Shown here piece by piece: positions 1 to 8,831 of a DNA stretch of 64,000 nt. The stretch is from Novosphingobium nitrogenifigens DSM 19370 (GTDB taxonomy: Bacteria > Pseudomonadota > Alphaproteobacteria > Sphingomonadales > Sphingomonadaceae). A program made the position numbers and the translations under genes. How positions within the stretch are numbered: the first letter of the stretch is position 1; each line of letters begins with the position of its first letter. The notes below the pieces were generated by a model. It had not been told where the DNA came from, did not search any database, and saw nothing but the letters and a program-made list of their open reading frames with translations. Where the stretch lies: the NCBI RefSeq assembly GCF_000192575.1, contig NZ_GL876935.1, forward strand, positions 88,894 through 152,893, given 5' to 3'.

Positions 1-718
1 TGACCAGTTCGCCTGACGCGCCCAAGAGACCGAAAGCGTCGCGCATCACGTCGCCCCCGGTCGATTCCATGATCACGTCGATCGCCCCGCCATCGACCGC
101 GGCCCGCACAGCCTCGTTCCATCCCTCGACACGATAATCGACGGCGACATCGGCTCCGAAATTGCGGGCCAGCGCGAGCTTGGCCTCTCCCCCTGCCGCA
201 GCGACAATCCGCGCGGCACCATCGAAACGCGCCATCTGCACCAGCATCGAGCCGACACCACCGGCCGCCGCCGTGATCAGCACCGATTTGCCGCGCACGG
301 ACGTCCGGTCGAGCAGGAGCCGCGCCGTCAGCCCCGTCACCATCGCGGCGGCGGCTTCCTCAAACGTCACATCGGCGGGGACATGGGCCACCCAATCGAC
401 ATCGACGGCGACCAGTTCGGCATAGCCGCCCATGCCGTTCCCGGTCGCGAAGAGCGCCGCCGCCACCCGATCACCGGGACAGAACCCGGACACTTCGCCC
501 CCGACCGCCTCGATCACACCAGCGACTTCAGATCCGAGGACGGCGGGAAGCGTGGGCGTCGCGGCATAGCGATCCTGCCGCATCAAGACGTCGGAGAAAT
601 TGACCCCGATCGCAACGATCGCGATGAGCACCTGACACGGTCCCACGACCGGATCGTCCCGCTCGGCCAGACGCAGCTGCTCGGGCCCGCCAAAGGCGGC
701 AAACTCGACGACTTTCAT
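1..718 (-). CDS. Zinc-independent quinone oxidoreductase-type MDR protein, 3' end off the window
   Basis: The start codon is the ATG complementary to 716-718, and the reading frame stays open to base 1, so about 239 residues are visible and the C-terminus is missing. The protein begins MKVVEFAAFGGPEQLRL and continues with VLGSEVAGVIEAVG and the nucleotide-binding segment ITAAAGGVGSMLVQMAR, the AxxGGVG signature of NAD(P)H:quinone oxidoreductases in the medium-chain dehydrogenase family. The structural-zinc cysteine cluster of alcohol dehydrogenases is absent from the visible part, which fits the zinc-independent branch. These enzymes reduce quinones or activated double bonds with NADPH in the cytoplasm; the substrate here is unknown. 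It lies downstream of the GGDEF/EAL gene on the same strand after a 164-bp gap, so no operon link is evident. Confidence 0.85.
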   Translation of the reverse strand, partial: MKVVEFAAFGGPEQLRLAERDDPVVGPCQVLIAIVAIGVNFSDVLMRQDRYAATPTLPAVLGSEVAGVIEAVGGEVSGFCPGDRVAAALFATGNGMGGYAELVAVDVDWVAHVPADVTFEEAAAAMVTGLTARLLLDRTSVRGKSVLITAAAGGVGSMLVQMARFDGAARIVAAAGGEAKLALARNFGADVAVDYRVEGWNEAVRAAVDGGAIDVIMESTGGDVMRDAFGLLGASGELV

Positions 719-882
719 GCGGGCGTCCTCCGCCCGAACGACCACGAACTGACGAAACGGGGATTGGGGATCATGCGCGTGTCCTTGTGCGTCCGGGACA
801 GCGACCAATCCCGGCTTCAAGGTTCACTTCGCAGCAGGCGCCCCTGTGGCTACACGCTCCGCCAAGAAAATTGCGCAGCCGG

Positions 883-3639
883 TCAGCCGTGCTCGGTGAC
901 GACCGGTGCCTGTTCGGGTTTCAGCCGTCGGGGCCTGCCGTAATAGTACCCTTGCGCTTCCGTACAGCCTTCGCGCACCAGCATGGCCAGTTGCTCCTCT
1001 GTCTCCACCCCTTCGGCAAGGACCGGTATCTCGAGGCTCCGCCCGAGAGCGAGAACCGCCCTCACGATGGCGGTCGCCTGATGGTTGCTGACCGCTTTCA
1101 ACACGAACGACTTGTCGATCTTGATCTTGTCGAACGGGAAAGCCTGAAGCGTGTCGAGCGACGAATAGCCCGTGCCGAAATCGTCCATGGCGATACCGAC
1201 GCCAAGTGCCTTGATCTGGCGCAGCAGGTGCAGCGCCCGCGTCCGGTCGCCGATGATCGCGCTTTCGGTGATCTCCAGTTCGAGACGGCGCGGCGGCAAG
1301 CCCGCATCCACCAGGATGTCGGTGATCGTCTGGACCAGATCGGCCTGCTGCAACTGTACCGGGGACAAGTTGACCGCGATCTTGAGGTCGGGATCCCACT
1401 GTGCGGCTTCACGCGCGGCTTCGCGCAGAACCCATTCGCCGATCGCGTAAATCGACCCGGTTTCCTCCGCGATCGGAATGAACTCGTCCGGGCTTACCAA
1501 GCCCCGCTTGGGATGGACCCAGCGCAACAGCGCCTCATACCCGATCACCGCCCCGGACTGCACGGCGTGCTGGGGCTGATAGACGAGATGGAATTCGTCG
1601 CGTTCGATCGCATGGCGCAATTCGGTCGCAAGCTGCCGCCGCGTCCGGGCATTCTCATCCATGCCCGGCTGATAATAGCAGATATGCTCGCCCCGCCCGT
1701 TCTTGGCCCGGTACATGGCAAGGTCGGCATTGTTCATCAGGGTTTCGAGATCCGCGCCATCGCTCGGGAACACCGCGACGCCAAGGCTGGCCCCGATAGG
1801 GATCCGGTGGCCTTCGCCTGCCAGATCATCGTCGAAACAGGCCCGCAGGCGATCGACGAAATCAGACAGATCCGCCTGGCTCGCAAAACATTTTCCGGCG
1901 GCAAATTCGTCGCCGCCCAGCCGGGCGACCGTTTCGCTTTCGACGCAGCAGGCCTGCAACCGATGGCCGATCTCGACAATCGCACGATCGCCCTCGGCAT
2001 GGCCCCAGCGGTCGTTGATCCCCTTGAACCCGTTGAGGTCGATCATGACCAGCGCGAAATTCTGGCCCAGACGCGCCGAATAATCCATTTCCCGTGCACA
2101 TTGCTCGGCAAAGTGGGCACGGTTGGACAAACCCGTCAGCGGATCATGCATGGCAAGATGAACGATCCGGGCCTCGTTGCGGCGACGTTCGGTGATGTCC
2201 TCGAACGTCGACACCCATCCCCCCTGCACAAGCGGACGGGTCGCGACCGAAACGATGAAATCGGCCCGGCACTCAATGACCGTCGTCCCTGCGGCAACGG
2301 GGCTCATCGCGCTTTCAAGGGCGGTGCGCGTCCGTCCCGGATCGTCGACATGGGCCCGCGCCATCATCACCGGGACGATCTCTGCAATCGTCATGCCCGG
2401 GCGCAAGACCCCCTCTTGCAAGGACCACAGTTCGCAAAGCCGGTCGTTATGAAGAACGAGCCGCTGGCTCGCGTCGAACAGGGCAAGGCCCTGATACATG
2501 TTGTCGAGTGCGGTATCGAGATGCGCCCGCGTTTCGGACAGGCGTTCCTGATCCTCCCTCGCGCGTGTCATGTCGCGGATGATGACGATGAAGCCCACGA
2601 TCCGCTCGCGGGCATCGATCACGCGTTCGATCGTCACATGCGACCAGAAGCGCGTGCCGTCCTTGCGCAGCGACCAGTCCTCGCCAGTGTAACGGCCATC
2701 ATGCCTCGCTTCGTCGAGCGCCTTGCAGGCGAAGCAGGACGGACGCCCTTCCCCGGCATAGAACCTCTCGAGCGACAGCCCGAGCGCATCGGCCTCGGCA
2801 TATCCGTTGAGCCGCTGCGCGCTCTTGTTCCACGCCTTCACGATCCCGTCCGGGGTCAGCATGAACATCGCGCAATCACTGATCCCGTTCACGATCACCG
2901 CCATGTCGCGTTCGCCTTGGCGAACGATCCCCTGCACCCGGCGAACATGGGCGAGCGCAGAGAGGCAGATGATGACGACAAGACCCGCAGCGACGCTGAC
3001 CAGCCATGTCATGACTTGCTGCGAGAGCAGGATCACATCGCTCGCGGCGCGGCGAGAGGGGACAAGCTCGATCGCGGTCATGCCGGTGAAATGAAGCCCG
3101 ACAACCGCAAGCGTCAGCAGGAGACAGGCAGGCAGGACATGACGTTCGGACCGGGCGAGATGAAAGGCCGGGATGAGCGGCGCAATCGCAAGCACGACGG
3201 ACAATGCAAGATAAACTGCATCAAAGCGCACGAGCGCAGGCATATCCATGGCCATGACGCCCAGATAATGCATGGCAGCCACCCCCGACCCGGTGATCGC
3301 GGCGGCCAGAGCGGCTCCGACAAGCGTCGGGAAGCGCAGGGCGACGGCAAAACCCGCCGTGATCAGGACGACCGCCAGAGCGAGCGAACCGACAGTCGGC
3401 CACAAGCGATAACTGACCTCGAAGCCGGGAAGATACCCCATCATCGCCACGAAATGGGTCGCCCAGATGCCAAATCCGGCGGTGCCACCCGCCGCGAGCA
3501 ACCAGTTGCGCGCGCCCGACCGACTGGCCTCACGGAACAGCAACATCCCGCTGACCGCCGTTGCAAAGCAGATAAAAGCCGCAAGCGCGACGAGCCAATG
3601 CTGGTGGTGATCCACCGTGCAAAGGTAGATTTTGAGCAT
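883..3639 (-). CDS. Membrane MHYT-PAS-GGDEF-EAL cyclic-di-GMP enzyme
   Basis: This is a 918-residue protein. Residues 1-235 form a seven-helix MHYT sensor, with histidine/methionine motifs near HFVAMMGY (62-69), MHYLGVMAM (123-131) and LHFTGMTA (182-189), thought to bind a metal or gas ligand. Two PAS-like segments follow (about 245-360 and 370-490). The GGDEF domain (490-655) has an intact GGDEF at 575-579. The EAL domain (665-905) has EALLRW, AVNLSPVQL, LEITES, DDFGTGYSSL, KIDKSFV and AEGVET, the full set of phosphodiesterase catalytic residues. The RxxD inhibitory site expected before GGDEF reads VESE, so product feedback is probably lost. Such proteins make and/or degrade c-di-GMP at the inner membrane to control motility and biofilm. 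The gene stands alone with no flagellar or polysaccharide genes nearby. The ATG at 3639 leads directly into the first membrane segment. Confidence 0.93.
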   Translation of the reverse strand: MLKIYLCTVDHHQHWLVALAAFICFATAVSGMLLFREASRSGARNWLLAAGGTAGFGIWATHFVAMMGYLPGFEVSYRLWPTVGSLALAVVLITAGFAVALRFPTLVGAALAAAITGSGVAAMHYLGVMAMDMPALVRFDAVYLALSVVLAIAPLIPAFHLARSERHVLPACLLLTLAVVGLHFTGMTAIELVPSRRAASDVILLSQQVMTWLVSVAAGLVVIICLSALAHVRRVQGIVRQGERDMAVIVNGISDCAMFMLTPDGIVKAWNKSAQRLNGYAEADALGLSLERFYAGEGRPSCFACKALDEARHDGRYTGEDWSLRKDGTRFWSHVTIERVIDARERIVGFIVIIRDMTRAREDQERLSETRAHLDTALDNMYQGLALFDASQRLVLHNDRLCELWSLQEGVLRPGMTIAEIVPVMMARAHVDDPGRTRTALESAMSPVAAGTTVIECRADFIVSVATRPLVQGGWVSTFEDITERRRNEARIVHLAMHDPLTGLSNRAHFAEQCAREMDYSARLGQNFALVMIDLNGFKGINDRWGHAEGDRAIVEIGHRLQACCVESETVARLGGDEFAAGKCFASQADLSDFVDRLRACFDDDLAGEGHRIPIGASLGVAVFPSDGADLETLMNNADLAMYRAKNGRGEHICYYQPGMDENARTRRQLATELRHAIERDEFHLVYQPQHAVQSGAVIGYEALLRWVHPKRGLVSPDEFIPIAEETGSIYAIGEWVLREAAREAAQWDPDLKIAVNLSPVQLQQADLVQTITDILVDAGLPPRRLELEITESAIIGDRTRALHLLRQIKALGVGIAMDDFGTGYSSLDTLQAFPFDKIKIDKSFVLKAVSNHQATAIVRAVLALGRSLEIPVLAEGVETEEQLAMLVREGCTEAQGYYYGRPRRLKPEQAPVVTEHG

Positions 3640-3792
3640 TCTGCAGTCCGATTTCTCGTTTCCCGAAGGATTTTTTTGCGTCGTCTTGATCGCGACGGCG
3701 GCAAACTGCCCATTGCCCGTTAAAATATCGCCAACGCTGTCCTTTGCCCCATCGATCGGGAAGGAGGTCGTCAGAGGGAACGCAGGGGCGAA

Positions 3793-3845
3793 CCCCTCTT
3801 CACCCCAACTGCGCTCAGGGGAGGCACAGCCGAAGTGAAGAGGGG
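3793..3845. repeat. 11-bp inverted repeat with a 31-nt spacer downstream of a TonB receptor gene
   Basis: CCCCTCTTCAC at 3793-3803 is matched by its exact reverse complement at 3835-3845. It lies 59 bases past the TonB receptor stop on the minus strand, within the 264-bp gap before the MHYT gene. It may act as a transcript end or be a copy of a dispersed repeat. There is no clear T-run, so it is not called as an intrinsic terminator. Confidence 0.5.
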
Positions 3846-3903
3846 GAAGGCAGTCCGGGGGGAGACTGCCTTCGGGGGAACGGGCTTCGGGGGGAACGGG
3901 AAA

Positions 3904-6438
3904 TCAATCGAGCTGGGTGGCGGCGACGGCCTTGCCGAAGCTGTAACGCAAGCCGCCCATGACCGAGCGGCCCTGAGCAGGCGTGCGGAACTGTTCGTCG
4001 TTGCCGGTGTAGATGTTGGTGCCCATCACGCCGAACGTCGCATAGTGACGATCGAACAGGTTGGCGATCGTCGCAAAGAGTTCGAGCCGGGATGTGGGCA
4101 AGACATGCACGTCGATATTGGCAATCGTGTAGCCGGGAACCACGGGGTCGAGATTGGCTTCGTCGCCATGGGCGAACTGGCTCGACACCACGATCAGGTT
4201 ACCCCCGATCGTCACCTTGCGGATCGGCTGATAGACCGCGCGCAGCTTGAACGAATGCGACGGAATACCGGTGATGCGGTCCCCCGGCTGCACCATGTCG
4301 CCGCTCGCATCGGTGAAATTCTCGCGATAGCTCGCCGCGACATAGCCATAACTCGCCGCCAGATGCAGATGGCGGAAATCGGCCGTGACGCCCAGATCGA
4401 CGCCCTTGCGCTCGGTCTTGCCGACATTGGCGAAATAGCCGAGGCCCGAAGAGCCGAAAATGAACTGGATGTCGTTGTCGAGCAGGGTTCGATAGGCCGA
4501 AACGCTCCAGCCCAGGCGCGCGTGGTGTGCCTTGCCGAACGAACCACGCAAACCGCCTTCGACCGTATGGGCGACCACGGCCTTGAGCTCGGGATCGCCG
4601 TTGAACCCGGTCGGCAGGGCACAGGGTGTCGCCGGATCGGCACAGGCAAGTTCGATTGCCGTCGGCGCGCGCATGGCTTCGCTGTAACTGGCAAAGAAGC
4701 CGATCGCCTGATCGGGATTCCATGTCAGCCCGACCGAAGGATTGACCCGATGCCAATTGTGCGAGCCTACGATCGGCGCACTTTCGGGACCCGCAATCGC
4801 GCCGTCGGGCGCCGTCGCGGTGGCAAGCGTGCCGTCGGCCCCGTCCCAATAGCTCGCGCCCAGATAGGACGGATTGTAATAGGTCTGCCCGTCTGCGCCG
4901 GTCCAGGTGAAGGCCCCGCTGCTGTCGAGATAAGTGTCTTTCGTTCCCGACAGCGACAGATGAGTATGCGTATAGCTGACCGATGCGCTCAGTTTCAGAC
5001 CTCGTGCCAGTTCGACGACATCGCGGGCGAACACGTTGAACGAGGTGCTGTGCGAAGAGACGCCAAGGCCGTTGATGACGTTGCTGCCCTTGAACCCGTC
5101 CGCACTGGAATAGAGCGTGTTCCACGCCTCGGGCACCGTCGCGTAATTCACCAGCCGCGCCAGCACGGTGTTCTGGTCATACCCGACCGAAGCAGTCTCG
5201 AAATTGCCCCCGACGTTGAGATCGTGGGAAAGGCCCAAAGCATCGGCATCGACGTCGAGCAGCAGATTGCCGCCGAAAACGTGCTGCGACAGGTTGGAAT
5301 AGACGACCGTGGTGTTGATGCCGCTGGTATAGTCATGCAGCGGCAGGCTGCCGTTATAACCGACAAACCCCGCAGCCTCGTCCTGCCCGGCAGCATAAGG
5401 GTTCGAGGCATAGAGATCGCGCGCGGTCCCGCCCGGGGCAAGCGCTGAGCAATCATATTCGCTTTCGTCGCAAGCATCGCCCAGATCGGCATTGCTGTTG
5501 CTCGAATGCGAAGAGGCGCGCCGGTAATAGACGTTGCCACTGAGCCGCGCGGTCGAGGAAAGCCGGGTGTCGGCCTTGAGATTGATGACCAGCTGGTTGT
5601 TCGAAACATTGTCGGGCCAGGTATAGGCCGCCTTGGGATTGCCCAGCATCGAGAGCGGCAGTGCCTGTGTCCCGTTGAGCGAGGTATCGGACCAGATCAC
5701 CCCCAGTTCGACATTGGTGGCCGTGCCGTGCCAGCGCAGCTTGCCGTAAAGCTGCTTCACATCGGTGTCGGTGTACCAGCGATAGCCGTCCTGCGCGTCG
5801 TAGTTCCCGGCAACGAACCAGTCGATCGTACGATTGGCGAGCGTGCCCCCCGCTTCAGCCTGAACCACGCGGCGATTGTACGATCCGCCCTGAAGCGTGA
5901 CGGTCGCGCCAGGATTGTCAGCGCCGTTCTTCGTCGCCAGCACCAGCGAACCGCCCAGCGTGTTGAGCCCGAACAAGGGGTTCGACCCCGGCAGGACTTG
6001 GACTTGCGACAGGGCATTGAGCGGGATCATGTCCCAGTTGACGATCGATCCGAAGGCCTCGTTCATCCGCACGCCGTCGAGATAGACCGAAAGCCCGGTC
6101 GGCGATCCCAGGAGCGACGTCGCCTGGAACCCACGATAGGAAACGTCGGACTGATACGGGCTGCCCGTTCCGTTGCTGACTGTGACCGAGCCGAGATTGG
6201 CATTGAGCAGATCGGCAAGATTGGAGGGATGCTGCCGGTCGAGAGCATCCGCGCCCAATACTTGCGCATTGTTGGGGGTATCGCGGATCGCCACGGTATC
6301 GCTGGCAATCGGGGCGGTGACGACGATCTGGTCCCCGCGCGTCTCTTGCGCATGGGCGGCGCCATGGATTGCAAGGACACCTGCAAGAGCCGAGGCGCAC
6401 AGCAAGGCAGACTTGTGGGGCACGTGTTTGTGGGTCAC
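3904..6438 (-). CDS. TonB-dependent outer-membrane receptor
   Basis: The 844-residue protein starts with a Sec signal peptide (hydrophobic core LLCASALAGVLAIHGAAHA, cleavage near residue 30). A plug domain follows, beginning DQIVVTAPI with RGFQATSLLG, GLSVYLDGVRMNEAFG and NPLFGLNTLGGSLVL, the typical plug order. The rest is a long 22-strand beta-barrel ending in GLRYSFGKAVAATQLD; it does not end in the classic terminal Phe. The family imports siderophores, vitamins, sugars or small organics using TonB energy. The substrate cannot be read from sequence. It lies 126 bp downstream of an OmpR-type response regulator and its kinase on the same strand, with a palindrome in the gap (6523-6544), so control by that two-component system is plausible but unproven. 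Confidence 0.92.
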   Translation of the reverse strand: MTHKHVPHKSALLCASALAGVLAIHGAAHAQETRGDQIVVTAPIASDTVAIRDTPNNAQVLGADALDRQHPSNLADLLNANLGSVTVSNGTGSPYQSDVSYRGFQATSLLGSPTGLSVYLDGVRMNEAFGSIVNWDMIPLNALSQVQVLPGSNPLFGLNTLGGSLVLATKNGADNPGATVTLQGGSYNRRVVQAEAGGTLANRTIDWFVAGNYDAQDGYRWYTDTDVKQLYGKLRWHGTATNVELGVIWSDTSLNGTQALPLSMLGNPKAAYTWPDNVSNNQLVINLKADTRLSSTARLSGNVYYRRASSHSSNSNADLGDACDESEYDCSALAPGGTARDLYASNPYAAGQDEAAGFVGYNGSLPLHDYTSGINTTVVYSNLSQHVFGGNLLLDVDADALGLSHDLNVGGNFETASVGYDQNTVLARLVNYATVPEAWNTLYSSADGFKGSNVINGLGVSSHSTSFNVFARDVVELARGLKLSASVSYTHTHLSLSGTKDTYLDSSGAFTWTGADGQTYYNPSYLGASYWDGADGTLATATAPDGAIAGPESAPIVGSHNWHRVNPSVGLTWNPDQAIGFFASYSEAMRAPTAIELACADPATPCALPTGFNGDPELKAVVAHTVEGGLRGSFGKAHHARLGWSVSAYRTLLDNDIQFIFGSSGLGYFANVGKTERKGVDLGVTADFRHLHLAASYGYVAASYRENFTDASGDMVQPGDRITGIPSHSFKLRAVYQPIRKVTIGGNLIVVSSQFAHGDEANLDPVVPGYTIANIDVHVLPTSRLELFATIANLFDRHYATFGVMGTNIYTGNDEQFRTPAQGRSVMGGLRYSFGKAVAATQLD

Positions 6439-6522
6439 GAGGATCTTATCCGCTCCGGCAATTTTTCGACCCTGTGGCGAGCACGGGTCCTGCCTTTTCG
6501 GATAAGCGATGAGAGAACCGAA

Positions 6523-6544
6523 ATCCTGAGGATTTCCTCAGGAT
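6523..6544. promoter_or_regulatory. 10-bp inverted repeat between response regulator and TonB receptor genes
   Basis: ATCCTGAGGA at 6523-6532 and its exact reverse complement at 6535-6544 flank a TT centre. It lies 21 bases past the response-regulator stop codon and 85 bases before the receptor start. It could be an operator for the adjacent OmpR-type regulator or a short terminator of the regulator gene. The downstream T-run on the minus strand is weak, which favours the operator reading. Confidence 0.4.
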
Positions 6545-6564
6545 GGTCTCATCCTAAAGGTCGA

Positions 6565-7296
6565 TCAGTTTAACTTATCGGCTTCTTGTCGATTTCCAGC
6601 GTCCATTCCGGCCGATGCCTGCGCATCGCCGTGGGCGACGATCTGGAACCCGCGCCCCTTGATCGCCTTGACCACAAGGCCGGGAACCAGCTCGGCCAGT
6701 CGCCGCCGCAAGGCACTGATCGCCGCGTCGAGCGTATTGGCCCCGACCACCGCTTCCGCGCCCCAGACCGCATCGATCAGGGCCTCGCGCCCGACCACAT
6801 CCCCCCGCGCCATGACCAGCCGGGCGAGCAGGCCTTGGGTCCTGGGCTCCAGTGCAAGCGGGGCCCCGCAATGAAGGACAAGTCCGCGCAAGGGATCGAC
6901 GCTCAGTGTGCCAAGGCTGACCGGTTGCGGCAAAAGCTGTGCCGCCCGCCGGACGAGCACATCGACGCGCGCGGCCAGTTCGGCAAAGGCGAACGGCTTG
7001 GGCAGATAATCGTCAGCCCCGGCCGCGAACCCTTCGAGCCGGTCGTCGAGCGTCCCGCGCGCGGTCAGCATCAGCACCGGCAACCCATGCCCCGCCGCAC
7101 GCAGATCGCGGCACAAGGCAAGGCCGTCCCCGTCCGGCAGATTGAGATCGAGCACCGCCACCGCGACACCCCCTTCGCCCAGCGCCTCGATCACACCGGA
7201 CGCACGGCGCAACCAGCGCACCTCGTGCCCCCGCGCGCCAAGCCCCTGCACCACTGCGCGCCCGATAGCGACGTCATCTTCGACCAGAAGGATCAT
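6565..7296 (-). CDS. OmpR/PhoB-family DNA-binding response regulator
   Basis: The protein has 243 residues. The N-terminal receiver begins MILLVEDDVAIG with the acidic pocket, has the phospho-acceptor aspartate in VLDLNLPDGDG, threonine in LTARG and lysine in YLPKPFAF. The C-terminal winged-helix domain contains LEPRTQGLLARLV, VVGANTLDAAISALRRRL and KAIKGRGFQI, the trans-activation C family that binds tandem DNA repeats. The ATG at 7296 overlaps the kinase stop codon (ATGA), so the pair is translationally coupled. An in-frame extension upstream of this start only reads through kinase coding sequence. Its target may include the TonB receptor gene directly downstream. Confidence 0.95.
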   Translation of the reverse strand: MILLVEDDVAIGRAVVQGLGARGHEVRWLRRASGVIEALGEGGVAVAVLDLNLPDGDGLALCRDLRAAGHGLPVLMLTARGTLDDRLEGFAAGADDYLPKPFAFAELAARVDVLVRRAAQLLPQPVSLGTLSVDPLRGLVLHCGAPLALEPRTQGLLARLVMARGDVVGREALIDAVWGAEAVVGANTLDAAISALRRRLAELVPGLVVKAIKGRGFQIVAHGDAQASAGMDAGNRQEADKLN

Positions 7297-8603
7297 GCCG
7301 CCGCCGTCGCGGTCCCGCTGCCGGTATCGAGCAAGGGCAGCGTCATCACGATCCGGCATCCGCAAGCGCCCGGCTCGGTCTCGGCCCGGTTTTCCGCGTG
7401 GATCGCTCCCCCATGCTGTTCGAGCACCCATCGCGCGAGCGCCAGTCCCAATCCGCTCCCCCCACGCGCGCGTCCTTCCTCGGTCTGGTAATAGGCATCG
7501 AAAATTCGCGGCAGGTCTGGCGGCAGGATACCCGGCCCGCTATCGGCGATCGCGATCCTTGCCTGCCCATCGTCGCGGGTCAGGACGACCTGCAACCTGT
7601 CGCCGGGCCCGGAATACTTGAGCCCGTTGTCGATCACGGTCAGGATCGCCTGCGCCAGCCACCGCTGATCGAAGGCAACGATGGCCGGCGCAAGAGCGGG
7701 GCTCCAGTCGAAATCGACATGGATCGAGCGGGCATAGGCCGCGGCCTGCGCCAGGGCCGCGTCGATCGCGCCGACAAGATCGCCGGGAACGAGCACGAGG
7801 CTGGGACGCCCCTCCCCCGCCTGTGCCAGCGACAGCATGTCGGCGATGCGGTGGTCGAGGAACCCGGCCTGCGCGACAATGTCATGCAAGCACCCTTGCG
7901 CGTCTCCACCGCTTTCCAACGCGACCTCGGCCAGAACGCGGATGGCGGTCACGGGCGTGCGCAGTTCATGGCTCGCCTTGGCAAAGAACAACCGGCGCGA
8001 ACGGTCGACGGTGTCGAGTTCGGCACGACGCGCGACCACCTCGATGGCAAGCGTGCGATTGGCACGGGCCAAGCTGATGGCGCCCGCCACCACGGTCAGC
8101 ATCGCCACGACCGCGAGCAGCGCTGCAAAGGCAACCGTTTCACGGCGGACCCGCGCCAGTTCGGCACGCACTGCACTCACTTCGCGCGCTTCGTCGATCG
8201 CGATAGCCTTGACCGTGGTGACAAGCCGCGCGCGCTCGGCAGGCACCGCAGTCATCGCCGCAAGCTCGCTGGCCCGGCGCATTTCCCGTTCCTGTCCCGT
8301 GTGGTCGCCGGGACGCAAATAGCGGCCCTCCGCCGCGACGAGGTCGCGATAGGCACCAAGGCTTTGCCGCAGGACTTCGGGATTGCGCGTTTCAGCATCG
8401 CGCGCGATGTCGGCCACGAGAGCCGCCTGCTGCTGTGCGATCAGGGCATGTTCGAAGCCGTGCGAAACGGCGGCAAGACTGAAAACGAAAGCAACCAGCA
8501 ACCCGAGCAAGGACGCGCCGAGCACAGCGAGCGGCACGCCCATGCGCCAGAAAGGGGAAAGGTCACCGGTCCGCGAGATCACGCGCCCTTGCTCGCCGCC
8601 CAT
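7293..8603 (-). CDS. Two-component sensor histidine kinase
   Basis: The protein has 436 residues. It has two transmembrane segments (about 21-47 and 157-178) enclosing a roughly 110-residue periplasmic, mostly helical sensor. A linker leads to the HisKA box ASHELRTPVTA with the phospho-accepting His near residue 212. The ATPase domain has the N-box DNGLKYSGPGD, DSGPGI and GGSGLGLALA. It autophosphorylates and passes phosphate to the response regulator whose start codon overlaps its stop. The sensed signal is unknown. The ATG at 8603 has no strong ribosome site; a GTG at codon 8, preceded by AAGGGC, and an ATG at codon 21 are alternatives. Confidence 0.94.
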   Translation of the reverse strand: MGGEQGRVISRTGDLSPFWRMGVPLAVLGASLLGLLVAFVFSLAAVSHGFEHALIAQQQAALVADIARDAETRNPEVLRQSLGAYRDLVAAEGRYLRPGDHTGQEREMRRASELAAMTAVPAERARLVTTVKAIAIDEAREVSAVRAELARVRRETVAFAALLAVVAMLTVVAGAISLARANRTLAIEVVARRAELDTVDRSRRLFFAKASHELRTPVTAIRVLAEVALESGGDAQGCLHDIVAQAGFLDHRIADMLSLAQAGEGRPSLVLVPGDLVGAIDAALAQAAAYARSIHVDFDWSPALAPAIVAFDQRWLAQAILTVIDNGLKYSGPGDRLQVVLTRDDGQARIAIADSGPGILPPDLPRIFDAYYQTEEGRARGGSGLGLALARWVLEQHGGAIHAENRAETEPGACGCRIVMTLPLLDTGSGTATAAA

Positions 8604-8654
8604 CGGACGATTTGCAACAGGTTTCCTGAGCCACCCGGCATGCGCGCCGTGGGC

Positions 8655-8687
8655 AAAAAGAAAGGGCTGACGAAACGCCAGCCCTGA
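8655..8687 (-). terminator. Intrinsic terminator after the ThDP enzyme gene
   Basis: Arms AGGGCTG (8663-8669) and CAGCCCT (8679-8685) form a hairpin. Read on the minus strand it is followed by TTTCTTTTT. It lies about 145 bases past the ThDP-enzyme stop and separates that gene from the sensor kinase. Confidence 0.7.
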
Positions 8688-8831
8688 GAAGTTTTGGGAG
8701 AGGATGCCTGAAAGGCCCGTTCCCTATGCGTAAAGCCGTCGATTCCCGCAAATGAGAGTTAAGCGGTTTTAGTTGCAGATTTTGCAATCATGGCAATAAA
8801 TCGTCGTAAAACAGTCATATCGAGGAAACTC

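Noticed and set aside
787..3723. Very long open frame (978 codons) on the plus strand
   Set aside because: It lies entirely opposite the MHYT-GGDEF-EAL gene, has a low-complexity Arg/Pro/His-rich translation with no domain, and arises from high-GC codon bias.
3835..5448. Plus-strand frame of 537 codons
   Set aside because: Antisense to the TonB receptor with no recognisable protein content.
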